A stretch of DNA of 64,000 nt from the NCBI RefSeq assembly GCF_010092445.1, contig NZ_CP048031.1:4402001-4466000 (forward strand), written 5' to 3'. The position numbers and the translations under genes were made by a program. Positions 27,674 to 36,741 of this stretch are shown here, piece by piece. Origin of the DNA: Shewanella sp. Arc9-LZ. Lineage in GTDB: Bacteria; Pseudomonadota; Gammaproteobacteria; Enterobacterales; Shewanellaceae. The notes beneath the pieces were generated by a model. It saw only the letters and a program-made list of their open reading frames with translations. It had not been told where the DNA came from and did not search any database. Numbering within the stretch: position 1 is the stretch's first letter; the number at the start of each line of letters is the position of its first letter.

Positions 27674-28582
27674 TTAACGATTATCAGCAATAAACTTAAC
27701 CACAACCTCGGCTAGCACCTCACCTTGCTCTTCTTGTAAGTAATGACCAGCATTGATAATCGTTGTATGTTTTTGCCCTTTTGCACCCGGTATTATTTGT
27801 TGCATCATTTTATCTCCGCCAGCAGTGATAGGATCTGAGTCGCTAAACGCTGTCAAAAAAGGTTTTTCCCATTGAGATAATACTTTCCATGCTGCACGGT
27901 TTTTCAGTGTTGCTGGATCATCAGGCGTAATAGGCACTAACAAGGGAAATTCACGAGCACCAGCTTTGTATGTTTCATCAGGGAATGGCGCGTCATATGC
28001 AGCAATAACTTCATCTGATAAATTTGAAACAGATGCACCATTTATCATCTGTCCTGTAGGGAAATGTACTACTTCTTGCGAGTAATTAAACCATTGCATA
28101 AATGCATCATTAGTTTCTTCATCACCTGTGGGTAACATGGTGTTTGCTGCAACAATACCGGTATAGCGCGGAATATCTTCAGCTGCCATACGCAGCCCGA
28201 TTAAGCCGCCCCAGTCTTGGCATACCAAAGTAATGTTGGTTAATTCAAGTTGTAAAACGAATGATTTTATCCAATCTACATGACGTTGATAGGTATAATC
28301 AGAACGTTGACTTGGTTTATCTGAACGGCCAAATCCAATAAGATCTGGGACAATAACTCGATGACCTGCTGCAACAAGGATCGGGATCATTTTACGATAT
28401 AAAAAACTCCATGAAGGTTCTCCATGTAGTAATAATATTGGCGCAGCATCTTTGTCTCCTTCATCAAGATAATGAATCCGTAACTGGCCTCCTTCACTAT
28501 CGTCCACTAATAGGTAATTAGGTGTAAACTGATAGCCTGGTAAATTAACAAAGTAACTATCATCAGTTCGTAAAAATTCCAT
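27674..28582 (-). CDS. Haloalkane dehalogenase (HLD-I type alpha/beta hydrolase)
   Basis: This 302-aa protein matches subfamily-I haloalkane dehalogenases (DhlA/DhmA type), which cleave carbon-halogen bonds to give an alcohol. Visible residues are LLLHGEPSWSFLYRKMIP (oxyanion hole and first halide-binding Trp), VCQDWGGLIGLRMA (nucleophile Asp followed by the second halide-binding Trp), FSDSDPITAGG (acid Asp) and NAGHYLQEEQGE (catalytic His). There is no signal peptide. It shows a complete set of catalytic residues and the spacing of the family. The natural substrate is unknown. The gene stands alone, with 260-bp gaps on either side that hold no other feature I can support. Confidence 0.92.
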   Translation of the reverse strand: MEFLRTDDSYFVNLPGYQFTPNYLLVDDSEGGQLRIHYLDEGDKDAAPILLLHGEPSWSFLYRKMIPILVAAGHRVIVPDLIGFGRSDKPSQRSDYTYQRHVDWIKSFVLQLELTNITLVCQDWGGLIGLRMAAEDIPRYTGIVAANTMLPTGDEETNDAFMQWFNYSQEVVHFPTGQMINGASVSNLSDEVIAAYDAPFPDETYKAGAREFPLLVPITPDDPATLKNRAAWKVLSQWEKPFLTAFSDSDPITAGGDKMMQQIIPGAKGQKHTTIINAGHYLQEEQGEVLAEVVVKFIADNR

Positions 28583-28852
28583 AATTTTCTATTTCCTATT
28601 TTTTATAAAATGAATCAACTCTATGAGTCAGCTTCTAATTGCATGCACTTCAACGCTAATAATTAAGTAACGAAGAGTGATTGAGATGATCTAAAACTCA
28701 GTTTGTTTGAGTAATTTATGAATTTTGTTTTAATCGTAAATCTTGCCATCGCGAAAAAATTAAGTATTACTTGAATAAAGACAGTATTTTTATAGAAAAA
28801 AAGTTAAAATATTAGTTAAATAAATTATCTATAGTAATACTGGCTAATTAGA

Positions 28853-29305
28853 TTACTTCATGTTTTTAATCACGCTTCTACTTGCTAGATCGATAGAATA
28901 TACCTGAGTGTAGATTTTTTTAATCAGTTCGATCAACTCACTACTACTTTGATCATCGCGTTTCTGGTTAACCCATACATTCGATAAGGTAAGAATAAGT
29001 CTTTCCGCTTGGTTTAAATTAATTCTTTGAGATACTTTTATAAATATAAGTTGGCAGCTTATTAATACACACCTAAAAACTAACTCATTTTTTAGCGGTT
29101 TTTCAAAATCGTGACTTTCGCTTGTTAACCATCTAGGTTCGCCCTCACTATAGACTAACGCAGCGATTAAATTAGCCACGGTCTTGATATCAGTCGCGCC
29201 ATTAAACAGTTGCATTATGTCTTCTGAATGCTGAAAATTTAACAACAAGCTATAACCCAAATCGGCTTTGTGCCACTGTTGTACTAATGCTTGAAGAAAT
29301 GCCAT
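28853..29305 (-). CDS. dmsH: DmsH-like protein, last gene of the dms operon
   Basis: This 150-aa protein is the last gene of the DMSO-reductase operon, where Shewanella carries dmsH, whose function is unknown. The sequence is helical (MAFLQALVQQWHKADLGYSLLLNFQH; NELVFRCVLISCQLIFIKVSQRINLNQAERLILTLSNVW) with no cofactor or metal motif. I chose the Met at 29305, ten bases after the dmsG stop; a longer frame overlaps dmsG. The assignment depends on operon position and similar size, so the symbol is less certain than for the other dms genes. It may help mature the enzyme. Confidence 0.72.
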   Translation of the reverse strand: MAFLQALVQQWHKADLGYSLLLNFQHSEDIMQLFNGATDIKTVANLIAALVYSEGEPRWLTSESHDFEKPLKNELVFRCVLISCQLIFIKVSQRINLNQAERLILTLSNVWVNQKRDDQSSSELIELIKKIYTQVYSIDLASRSVIKNMK

Positions 29306-29315
29306 AGAGATTACC

Positions 29316-29981
29316 CTATCGATAAATTGCGATTCGTTTGGGGTGAAGATCAAATATTTGTTCCAGGTACAAAAGATATTCTTTGGCTAAAATAGCAAAC
29401 GCTCTGTAATAATCTGTTTCAGCATAGGAATAGGCTAGCTCTAAACATCGATAAGCCCAAGGCAGTAAATGTTGTTCGAGTAATTCATTGATCGCTTTTT
29501 GAAAGTACGGATTTTGAGGTTCTGCCATCGCTTTGGTCAATAAAAATGACAGTACCGCTAATATTAACCCAATATGATCGAGAGGCTCGTTGGTTCTCAT
29601 GTCGATATTGATGTCGTTAGTAGCATAAAACTGTTTTAACGTAACGGTACTAAAATCATTAAGTAACTGTGAAGAACTGGTATAAGCAGACCCCCACGGT
29701 GCGGCTAAAGGTGTACCTGGACCGTAAAATAGCATGCCGTAGTCGAGCTTGAGCTTAATCAACTCAGCCTCATTACCGCTCCATTGAGCAAGATAAGCTT
29801 TTAGGTATGTTAATCCTTTATGATCGCTATCGGTTGCTAACAAGTTAGGCCAATTTTCAACAATATCTTGATCTTTAAAGGTATTGATCACATCCGACTC
29901 TGGATAAATAGTCAGCACTGAATGCAATACATTGGCAATGGCTTGTAAGTCTTGCAGCTTTTCAATGTTCATATCGTTCAT
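29316..29981 (-). CDS. dmsG: TorD/DmsD-family molybdoenzyme chaperone
   Basis: This 221-aa all-helical protein belongs to the TorD family of dedicated chaperones that bind the Tat signal of a molybdoenzyme and assist cofactor insertion. Visible family marks are LKLDYGMLFYGPGTPLAAPWGSAYTS (the Y.xLF.GPG...PPxxS/WxS pattern, residues 77-102) and, later, EPLDHIGLILAVLSFLL with the D-H pair of TorD proteins. Located downstream of dmsB, it should act on DmsA. In Shewanella oneidensis the gene at this position is dmsG. Confidence 0.9.
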   Translation of the reverse strand: MNDMNIEKLQDLQAIANVLHSVLTIYPESDVINTFKDQDIVENWPNLLATDSDHKGLTYLKAYLAQWSGNEAELIKLKLDYGMLFYGPGTPLAAPWGSAYTSSSQLLNDFSTVTLKQFYATNDINIDMRTNEPLDHIGLILAVLSFLLTKAMAEPQNPYFQKAINELLEQHLLPWAYRCLELAYSYAETDYYRAFAILAKEYLLYLEQIFDLHPKRIAIYR

Positions 29982-30047
29982 ATTTGCTTATAAATTTAAC
30001 TGGGATGGAAGGGTGTAATACGCTGATTACACCCTCTATTCAATAAT

Positions 30048-30725
30048 TTATACTTCTCGAACGTTTAAGATCCGCCCCGTACTTGCACCTACAGGTTGGG
30101 CCTTCTTTGATGCCTTAACAATTAGGTTAGGCGAGGTAATCGATTCAGAAGGTAGTGGCGCAAAGTGACCATCGCCATTACCGTATTTAGCTCGTAGGTT
30201 TTCCATCGTATCAAAGTCCAGTGCTCGTAAAGGGCATGACTCAACACAAATCGGTTTTTTACCTTCTGCTAGTCTATCGAAACAACCATCACATTTAGTC
30301 ATGACTTTACGTTCAATATCAATCTGCGGCGCATCGTATGGGCAAGCTCGTGAGCAGCTTTCACAGCCAATACATAACGACTCTTGAACCAGTACCAGTC
30401 CGTCTTCTTTTCTTTTATGCATAGCACCAGTCGGACAAGCTTTTACACACACAGGTTCGTTACAATGGTTACAACCAACAGAGGCATAATAAGCAAATAC
30501 ATTTTGATTATAACTTTCATCGCCATTTTGATCCCATGAACCACCACCGTATTCATAAACCCGGCGCCATAACATACCAGGCATTGCTGATACGCCTTGA
30601 TTAGTCACATCATCTTTACTGCGCGTTTTGCCAACCATTCGATCTTTACAGGCTATATGGCAAGTTTTACAGCCAGTGCATTTACTGCTATCGAAATAAA
30701 ATCCTAATTGAGTTTCTTGTGTCAT
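30048..30725 (-). CDS. dmsB: DMSO reductase iron-sulfur subunit
   Basis: This 225-aa protein is a four-cluster ferredoxin of the DmsB/NrfC group. It has CTGCKTCHIACKD, CNHCNEPVCVKACPTGAM, CIGCESCSRACPYDAP and CDGCFDRLAEGKKPICVESCP, enough cysteines for four [4Fe-4S] clusters. It passes electrons to the molybdenum subunit DmsA. No signal peptide is visible, so it should be exported through the Tat pathway together with DmsA, as in related enzymes. It is encoded 15 bp downstream of dmsA. Confidence 0.96.
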   Translation of the reverse strand: MTQETQLGFYFDSSKCTGCKTCHIACKDRMVGKTRSKDDVTNQGVSAMPGMLWRRVYEYGGGSWDQNGDESYNQNVFAYYASVGCNHCNEPVCVKACPTGAMHKRKEDGLVLVQESLCIGCESCSRACPYDAPQIDIERKVMTKCDGCFDRLAEGKKPICVESCPLRALDFDTMENLRAKYGNGDGHFAPLPSESITSPNLIVKASKKAQPVGASTGRILNVREV

Positions 30726-30740
30726 TTTAATATACCCCTA

Positions 30741-33287
30741 TCAAGCCTTGACTACCTGAACACGATTGGTGTGCTGTGGATTTCCCTTTGATACAGGGGA
30801 AGGATGATATTTTGTCAGTGTATTAATACAGCCGCCAATATCCACAACATGGCCAGATGGACCTACTTTTCCACTCGCATCTGGTTTATACCAAGCACCT
30901 TGCCCTAAAGAACAGACCCCAGGAGTCACCCGAGGAGTGAGTTTAACAGGCAGTTCAATTGTTCCTCTACCGTTGTAAACATGAACCATATCGCCATCAG
31001 CTAAACCGCGAGAAGAGGCATCCTTCGGATTCATCCATACTGCATCTTCTACCGCTTCTCTAAGCCATGGCACATTGTGATAGCTTGAGTGAGTTCGACC
31101 TTTGGTATGGTAACCACATAACTGTAATGGGTAGCCAGCATCAATAGTATCTTGATCTTGATAGCCGTCCCACGTCACCACATATTGAGGTAGAGGAGTA
31201 ATTTGGTCTCCAGTAGGTAATGACCAAGTGGCCGCTTTACGTGCAAGAGATATTGAAAAAATCTCAAATTTCCCAGAAATTGTCGGTCTAGGATTCGCAA
31301 CTGGATCTTGAATATATGACTCAAATGCAACCACAGAGGCAGACATGTATTTACGGAAAACCCCGACTTTCTGAGCTTCTTCATAAGTATCTGGCATATC
31401 AACATCGGTATTCATCGCCTTAGTTTGTTGATAAAGCTTTTCACACCATTGTTGGCCGTTAAGCCCTTCAGTGTATTCAGCGCCATTACCCATCGCATTT
31501 GCAATACCAGCACAAATCTCATACATAGATTGTGATTCGCCTAGCGGTTTTAATGAGGTACTCATAAAGGTTGCATAGGCCATTTGACCAGATGCATATG
31601 AATCGTTGGCATAATCGACTGATTCTAACCATGTACTATCTGGCAGTAGGTAATCGGCAAACTTAGCAGAAGATGTCATCCAACAATCACTGACAATAAT
31701 CAGTTCACACATGCTGTCATCTTCGAGGATTTGGGCTGTACCGTTACTGTCTGAATGTTGATTGATTAAAGCATTACCAGCACAGTTGATAATCGCTTTA
31801 ATGTTGGTACCTAATTTTGCTGGGTTATTGTCGAATAGTTCTTGGCTACCACTTGCGGTAAAGCGAACGCCATCAGATGTTCCGCTAAAGTCTTCACCAC
31901 GTACAACGGCATCTGACCATGTATAAACAGGAATGGTCACATCTACAGGGTTACTGCCTGTTGGCATACCTGCAACACCGAAACTATAACTTGTTGGCAT
32001 TGCGCCACTATTGACACCAGCGCGGCCAATTTTACCGGTCATAATGGCTAGGGTATAAACGGCTCTGGTAGCTTGGTCGCCGTTTGCATGACGGCTAATA
32101 CCCGCACCTGCAGAAATATAGGGCGCTTCAGCGGCCATAATAGCGGTGGCTAGTTGTTCAATTTTATTCGCTGGAACTCCACAGACTACGGCAGCCCAAG
32201 CTGGCGTTTTTGCACCTTCAAGCTCAAATATGCCTTGGCCCATAATATAATCATGGTAGTTTTGTGCTGGGTCGATAAATTCAGCGTGTGAAGCAATGAA
32301 AGGATCAGCATTTAGCATAACAGACGCTTTAGTGTTCACTAACGATGCTTCGTCATAACCCACAGCATATTTATCTAAAAATGGTTTGGCATGTTGATCA
32401 ACCCAACCACTGCTTATCATCTGATAAATAACAGCTTCAATTAACGCAGCATCAGTACCTGGGCGAATTGCAAGCCACTCATCTTCATTACCACGCATTG
32501 AATCTGTGTATCTAGGTTCAATCATCCAGACTTTGATACTTTTGTTATTATGCTCTAGAGACTTAACAAAATCATAGCCTTCGCCGCTACCACTCATGCG
32601 AGTTTCATTTGGATTAAAACCAAATCCAATAAATAAATCAGAGTTAACGATTTCGCTTAACGAACTACCACCAATGCTATCCCACTGGTCGCCATAAGTG
32701 GCCATACATGCTGGGTACACACCGGCCCATGAATAATCCCAATGGTGGTCTAAAAAACCGCCATTTAAATTTAGCAAGCGCCCCCAAGTTGCCGTATTCG
32801 ATGAGAAGCCATAGTAAGCGCCTGTACCGTAATGCATGTAAATTGATTCAGGGCCGTAGTTATCTTTAATGGCTTGTAATTTGGTGCCTATCTCTGAATA
32901 AGCCTGCTCCCAACTGATAGGGACAAATTTTGCCTCACCACGTTTACCCACGCGTTTCATGGGTGAACGTAGTCGGTCAGTTGCATAGGTTCTTTGACGG
33001 AGTGAACGTCCACGAGGACAGGCTCGAGCTTGATGGTTTACACCATATTCATCAGTTGTTTCATGGTCTGTTTCAATTCTGGTGATAACACCGTCTTTAC
33101 TGAATACTTTAATAGGACAATTTGAACCACAGTTTACTAAGCACGCAGACCAGTTAAGCTGTTCAAGCGAACTCTCTGGTACTTCTGGTGGTACTACATT
33201 GATTTCTTTCGCACTATCTTCACACCCAGTGATAGTTGCTGCAGCGCCAATTGCTGCACTCATTTTTAAGAAATTTCTACGTTCCAT
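30741..33287 (-). CDS. dmsA: DMSO reductase molybdopterin subunit (outer-surface type)
   Basis: This 848-aa protein is the catalytic subunit reducing dimethyl sulfoxide to dimethyl sulfide with bis-MGD molybdenum. It begins with a Tat signal (RRNFLKMSAA) that contains a lipobox-like ITGC at residues 19-22, so it is probably a Tat-exported lipoprotein, as expected for an enzyme placed on the outer surface. An N-terminal [4Fe-4S] site follows (CLVNCGSNC ... ACPRG). Next comes YGTGAYYGFSSNTATW, holding the Ser expected to coordinate Mo in DMSO reductases. The C-terminal molybdopterin dinucleotide-binding domain has GYHTKGRTHSSYHNVPWLREA. It sits in the Shewanella order dmsE-F-A-B-G-H. Confidence 0.97.
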   Translation of the reverse strand: MERRNFLKMSAAIGAAATITGCEDSAKEINVVPPEVPESSLEQLNWSACLVNCGSNCPIKVFSKDGVITRIETDHETTDEYGVNHQARACPRGRSLRQRTYATDRLRSPMKRVGKRGEAKFVPISWEQAYSEIGTKLQAIKDNYGPESIYMHYGTGAYYGFSSNTATWGRLLNLNGGFLDHHWDYSWAGVYPACMATYGDQWDSIGGSSLSEIVNSDLFIGFGFNPNETRMSGSGEGYDFVKSLEHNNKSIKVWMIEPRYTDSMRGNEDEWLAIRPGTDAALIEAVIYQMISSGWVDQHAKPFLDKYAVGYDEASLVNTKASVMLNADPFIASHAEFIDPAQNYHDYIMGQGIFELEGAKTPAWAAVVCGVPANKIEQLATAIMAAEAPYISAGAGISRHANGDQATRAVYTLAIMTGKIGRAGVNSGAMPTSYSFGVAGMPTGSNPVDVTIPVYTWSDAVVRGEDFSGTSDGVRFTASGSQELFDNNPAKLGTNIKAIINCAGNALINQHSDSNGTAQILEDDSMCELIIVSDCWMTSSAKFADYLLPDSTWLESVDYANDSYASGQMAYATFMSTSLKPLGESQSMYEICAGIANAMGNGAEYTEGLNGQQWCEKLYQQTKAMNTDVDMPDTYEEAQKVGVFRKYMSASVVAFESYIQDPVANPRPTISGKFEIFSISLARKAATWSLPTGDQITPLPQYVVTWDGYQDQDTIDAGYPLQLCGYHTKGRTHSSYHNVPWLREAVEDAVWMNPKDASSRGLADGDMVHVYNGRGTIELPVKLTPRVTPGVCSLGQGAWYKPDASGKVGPSGHVVDIGGCINTLTKYHPSPVSKGNPQHTNRVQVVKA

Positions 33288-33319
33288 TTCTATATCCTCG
33301 CGTAGTATTTACGATACGT

Positions 33320-35329
33320 TTAATGCAATTTATAGCTAAATGACAACATCACTTGGTGTGCGTTGTAGTTATGATTGATATCACCCAAGGTAATCATCCC
33401 TGCAATATCATTGACCCCTACGTTAGCTGCATCAGTATCGAAATAGCGTTCATAGCGGTAAGTTAATTTAAGTGCCATTTGCTCACTTAGGGCATAATCT
33501 GCATACATGCTGGCACTGTGACTATATGAATAATAATCGCCGTAAGTGCTACGCGTATCTGTAGAGCCAACGTAGCTGTGAACTAGGGTGTCACTAATGG
33601 AATTACTGAATAGATAATCGATCCCTACTATCAGACGGTCTTGCATTAAACCGCTGTAGCTTAAACCCGTACCTATATTGATAAATTCATCTTCAATATC
33701 GTCTTGCCAATCAGATGAACTAAAGCTTTGACTGCCTGCTTGATTAGAGTTAATCCATTGCTGACTCCCAAACAAATAACCATCTATATACTGATTAAAT
33801 TGAATATTTACATTAACGTCATATCCGTAATCTTCTGATTCAGTTAATCCAATTTTAGTATCGTCATATTCGTCTTTGGCATAACGAGTTGTGATACCCA
33901 GATTCATCCAATCAGTTGGGTTATGCACAATCTTGAATTCGAGTGCATTGCGGTCACGATCTGCTAAGTAGTATTTACGCAATAAGCTGTTGTTTTCAGA
34001 TGAGGTTAGGTCGCTTGCTTCATACTCAGATCCACTGCGATTGGCATGCTCAACTTTAAGATTAACGTTAACGTTATCTAGTGCGCGAACATTGAACTTC
34101 ATCCATAAGTTATCGTCATTGGTTTGTTCTCTGTCACTAAAAGTACGATCAACGTCTTTGCGATCATAACCAGCTTGCAAGCGATAACCGCTGGCGATGC
34201 GATAGCTTGCGTTGACTTTATAAGTATTACGTTCCAAATCACGAGGGGTATTTTGTCTAAAAGCGCCGGTTAAACTATTAAAGTTATATTGAGCAAACTC
34301 GGCGGTAGAGCTTTGATTATCTCGCTTGGTGTAATCAATACTGCCACCTAAACGTAATCGATTAGTTATCATTGAGGTCAGAGCGAAACGACCATCTAGC
34401 GTATCGATTTGACCATCCCAATTTTGCAGTGGATTACCCGCCATTTGGATAAGATCTTCATCTTGGATCATACGTCCTGCGACAATACGTCCATTCATCA
34501 CAGTGCGGTGGAGCTGATATTGACCTGATAACGATACTTGATGAGCTTGATTATCTGGTGTCGCCGAATACACGTCATTAACGTATGGAAGGCTTAGATT
34601 GTCGATGTTGTTTTCATAATAGCTGCCAAAGTAGCTCAGTTCAGTTAACCAGTTATCACCCGACAAGTGGATGCCAGCATCCAATTGTTGAGTGGTAGAA
34701 TCTGTCGGTAAACCAAAATTTATTGGGCTGGGTGATACGAGACTACTAGACTTGTAACCCGTTTTATCTTCTTGGCTATATTTAACAAATACACCATAGA
34801 AATCTTGATCAAATTCAAACCCTAAACCGACTTTTTCACGTTGTTGATTTAGGTCAAATTCATTAAGACTGTCACTAGGCGTCAACATACCGTTGTTGTG
34901 CCAAAGCGAACTTTGAACATCGCCAGCTTGATAGGTTTTGATAGAATCAATATCTAAGTTAAATTCATACAAGCCAGCTTGACCGCCAGATAGATGAGCA
35001 AAACCATTATCCATACCTAACTGATAAGCTTGAATCTTCGCTTCATAGCCTGACTCACCTTGGTATTTGATATTTCCACTCACTGCCGCAATACCGCCGT
35101 TATTGTCAGTACCTAAGGCATTAGCCGCATGAATATCATTAATGTCGTTATAACCCGCAGCAAGCGTTACCTCACCTTGGTACCCCGCAGAACTTATACA
35201 ACGATTACACTCATAATTTTTTGTATTCACCGAATCCATGTTTGCGTTACCAACTGCAAAATTAGCAGCCATAACAGGTGATGACATGGCTATCATGGAT
35301 ATGGTGATCAGATTCAATTTAAATGACAT
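33320..35329 (-). CDS. dmsF: Outer-membrane beta-barrel of the DMSO reductase (MtrB/DmsF family)
   Basis: This 669-aa protein is an MtrB-family porin that holds the decaheme cytochrome in the outer membrane and connects it to the surface reductase. A signal peptide (to about residue 23, ending VMAA) is followed by YECNRCISSAG, the N-terminal CxxC found in MtrB/DmsF proteins. The long remainder has alternating beta-strands ending in an aromatic C-terminus (VMLSFSYKLH). I chose the Met at 35329, with GGAG 9 bp upstream; a Met five codons earlier overlaps the dmsE stop. The electron path is quinol, inner-membrane CymA, DmsE inside DmsF, then DmsAB. Confidence 0.94.
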   Translation of the reverse strand: MSFKLNLITISMIAMSSPVMAANFAVGNANMDSVNTKNYECNRCISSAGYQGEVTLAAGYNDINDIHAANALGTDNNGGIAAVSGNIKYQGESGYEAKIQAYQLGMDNGFAHLSGGQAGLYEFNLDIDSIKTYQAGDVQSSLWHNNGMLTPSDSLNEFDLNQQREKVGLGFEFDQDFYGVFVKYSQEDKTGYKSSSLVSPSPINFGLPTDSTTQQLDAGIHLSGDNWLTELSYFGSYYENNIDNLSLPYVNDVYSATPDNQAHQVSLSGQYQLHRTVMNGRIVAGRMIQDEDLIQMAGNPLQNWDGQIDTLDGRFALTSMITNRLRLGGSIDYTKRDNQSSTAEFAQYNFNSLTGAFRQNTPRDLERNTYKVNASYRIASGYRLQAGYDRKDVDRTFSDREQTNDDNLWMKFNVRALDNVNVNLKVEHANRSGSEYEASDLTSSENNSLLRKYYLADRDRNALEFKIVHNPTDWMNLGITTRYAKDEYDDTKIGLTESEDYGYDVNVNIQFNQYIDGYLFGSQQWINSNQAGSQSFSSSDWQDDIEDEFINIGTGLSYSGLMQDRLIVGIDYLFSNSISDTLVHSYVGSTDTRSTYGDYYSYSHSASMYADYALSEQMALKLTYRYERYFDTDAANVGVNDIAGMITLGDINHNYNAHQVMLSFSYKLH

Positions 35330-35343
35330 AAACTTGCTCTCCA

Positions 35344-36288
35344 TTAACGTTGTAGCAAACTGCCAGCAGGATGATTAGAACCATGAATTTTGCTATGACA
35401 ATTCAAACAACTTTTGCCGCCACCAAATGAATCAATACCAGGTTCTGGGACAACACGGCTAGCATGACCGTCATTGGCATGACATTGCTGACATAATTGT
35501 GGTGCTCGGCTTTCAAGCATATTGTCATTGACACTGCCATGAGGGTTATGACAAGTAATACAATTTTCTGTTACTGGCGCATGCTCCCATAAGAAAGGCC
35601 CGCGTTTCTCGGCATGACAGCTATAACAAGTGTCATTTACCGTTGGTTTATTGAGTGCGCTTTCGCTCATTGAGCCGTGAGGGGAATGACAATCAATACA
35701 GGTCATTTGGTCCCACTTCATTGGATGCGATGAGCGCTTGTTCATATCCGCTTTTTGTTGGGTATGGCATGAGGTACATGTGTTATTTACGGTCAATTTA
35801 TCTAGTGCGGGGTCTTTCGCGGTATGAATGGTATGGCAATCACTACAAGCAATTTCTTCTAAGTTATGAGTACTGGTATGCCACGCCATTTGTTTAGGGT
35901 CATTATGACAACCTTGGCAAACAGTATTTTGGGTTGGAGCAGATAGTTTGCTGTTTTTACCAAAGGCTATCATCGGTTCTTTACCACCGCGATTATGATT
36001 ACCTTGTGGACCATGGCATGCCTCACACTGTAAGCCCGCCATTGGAGATGCCTCTGAAATGACCTTTCCGTGAGTGCCTTTAAATAAGTCCATCACCTGT
36101 TCATTTTTTTTATGACACATAAGGCAAGAGTCGGCCCCTTTAGGAGAATACTTTCCTTCATCAAACTTTTGTTGCAGCGTAGTTTCTAATTTTTCTGCTG
36201 TTAAATCGTCCCACGGTAATGCATGAGCACTTTGCATTACTAAGAGTCCACAGCCAATGAGCATGGCAAGTTGATAGAGAGATCTCAT
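35344..36288 (-). CDS. dmsE: Decaheme c-type cytochrome DmsE (MtrA family)
   Basis: This 314-aa periplasmic protein has a signal peptide ([23 protein letters not shown]) and ten CxxCH heme sites, CLMCH through CLNCH, the complete MtrA-type set. It carries electrons through the DmsF barrel to DmsAB on the cell surface. I chose the ATG at 36288 because AGGAGG lies 9 bp upstream and it opens directly on the signal peptide; a start 13 codons further upstream lacks a good site. It is the first gene of the dms operon. Candidate Crp sites lie in the 450-bp gap before the divergent regulator gene. Its cytochrome maturation depends on systems such as DsbD. Confidence 0.96.
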   Translation of the reverse strand: MRSLYQLAMLIGCGLLVMQSAHALPWDDLTAEKLETTLQQKFDEGKYSPKGADSCLMCHKKNEQVMDLFKGTHGKVISEASPMAGLQCEACHGPQGNHNRGGKEPMIAFGKNSKLSAPTQNTVCQGCHNDPKQMAWHTSTHNLEEIACSDCHTIHTAKDPALDKLTVNNTCTSCHTQQKADMNKRSSHPMKWDQMTCIDCHSPHGSMSESALNKPTVNDTCYSCHAEKRGPFLWEHAPVTENCITCHNPHGSVNDNMLESRAPQLCQQCHANDGHASRVVPEPGIDSFGGGKSCLNCHSKIHGSNHPAGSLLQR

Positions 36289-36547
36289 TGTTAAATACCT
36301 CCTTAAATCTGAATTTTTTACTTTCATGTCATTACCTGTGAAATAATTACTTTTTAACGTCAGTTACTATGTTTGTTGTAGAAAATATAATCGAAAGCTT
36401 ATTTGTTGTTATCGAGGTTTAAACCAAACAACACTAACTAGCTGGCCCTACTTAACATTCCGTTATCATCTGCGAACTTCTTGAGCTAATTTAATCAAAC
36501 CATCCGCCCAAATACCTATATATGGGTATAAACAATGGTAAATAACG

Positions 36548-36563
36548 TGTGATTGACTTAACA
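36548..36563. promoter_or_regulatory. Candidate Crp-binding site between dmsE and the Crp/Fnr-like gene
   Basis: TGTGATTGACTTAACA fits the Crp consensus TGTGA-N6-TCACA at nine of ten core positions (second half TAACA instead of TCACA). It lies 260 bp upstream of the dmsE start and 179 bp upstream of the divergent regulator, so it could serve either. Crp is the known activator of anaerobic respiration genes in Shewanella, including dms. Confidence 0.45.
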
Positions 36564-36615
36564 GAAAACAAAACTAATTTAAATTACTTACCATCCATCA
36601 CAACTTAAACAAATA

Positions 36616-36631
36616 TGTGATAAATACCGCA
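36616..36631. promoter_or_regulatory. Second, weaker Crp-like site
   Basis: TGTGA-TAAATA-CCGCA keeps a perfect first half, but only three of five bases of the second half fit TCACA. It lies 111 bp upstream of the Crp/Fnr-like gene start, a distance at which Crp could activate that gene. Confidence 0.3.
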
Positions 36632-36741
36632 CAATATAAATATGCATAGAATTGAAACTTGTTAAATACTTTTTGGGTTTATACTGTCAAGTATTCGATT
36701 GGTAAATCACGTAATGAAATTAAACATTAAGGTATGTTGAT

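Larger units (their letters stand above)
36328..36741. other. Regulatory gap between dmsE and the divergent regulator
   Basis: These 414 bases contain no gene I can support. They are strongly AT-rich and hold the two Crp-like sites listed separately, plus the promoters of the divergent genes. No clear -10/-35 pair could be assigned by eye. Confidence 0.6.
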
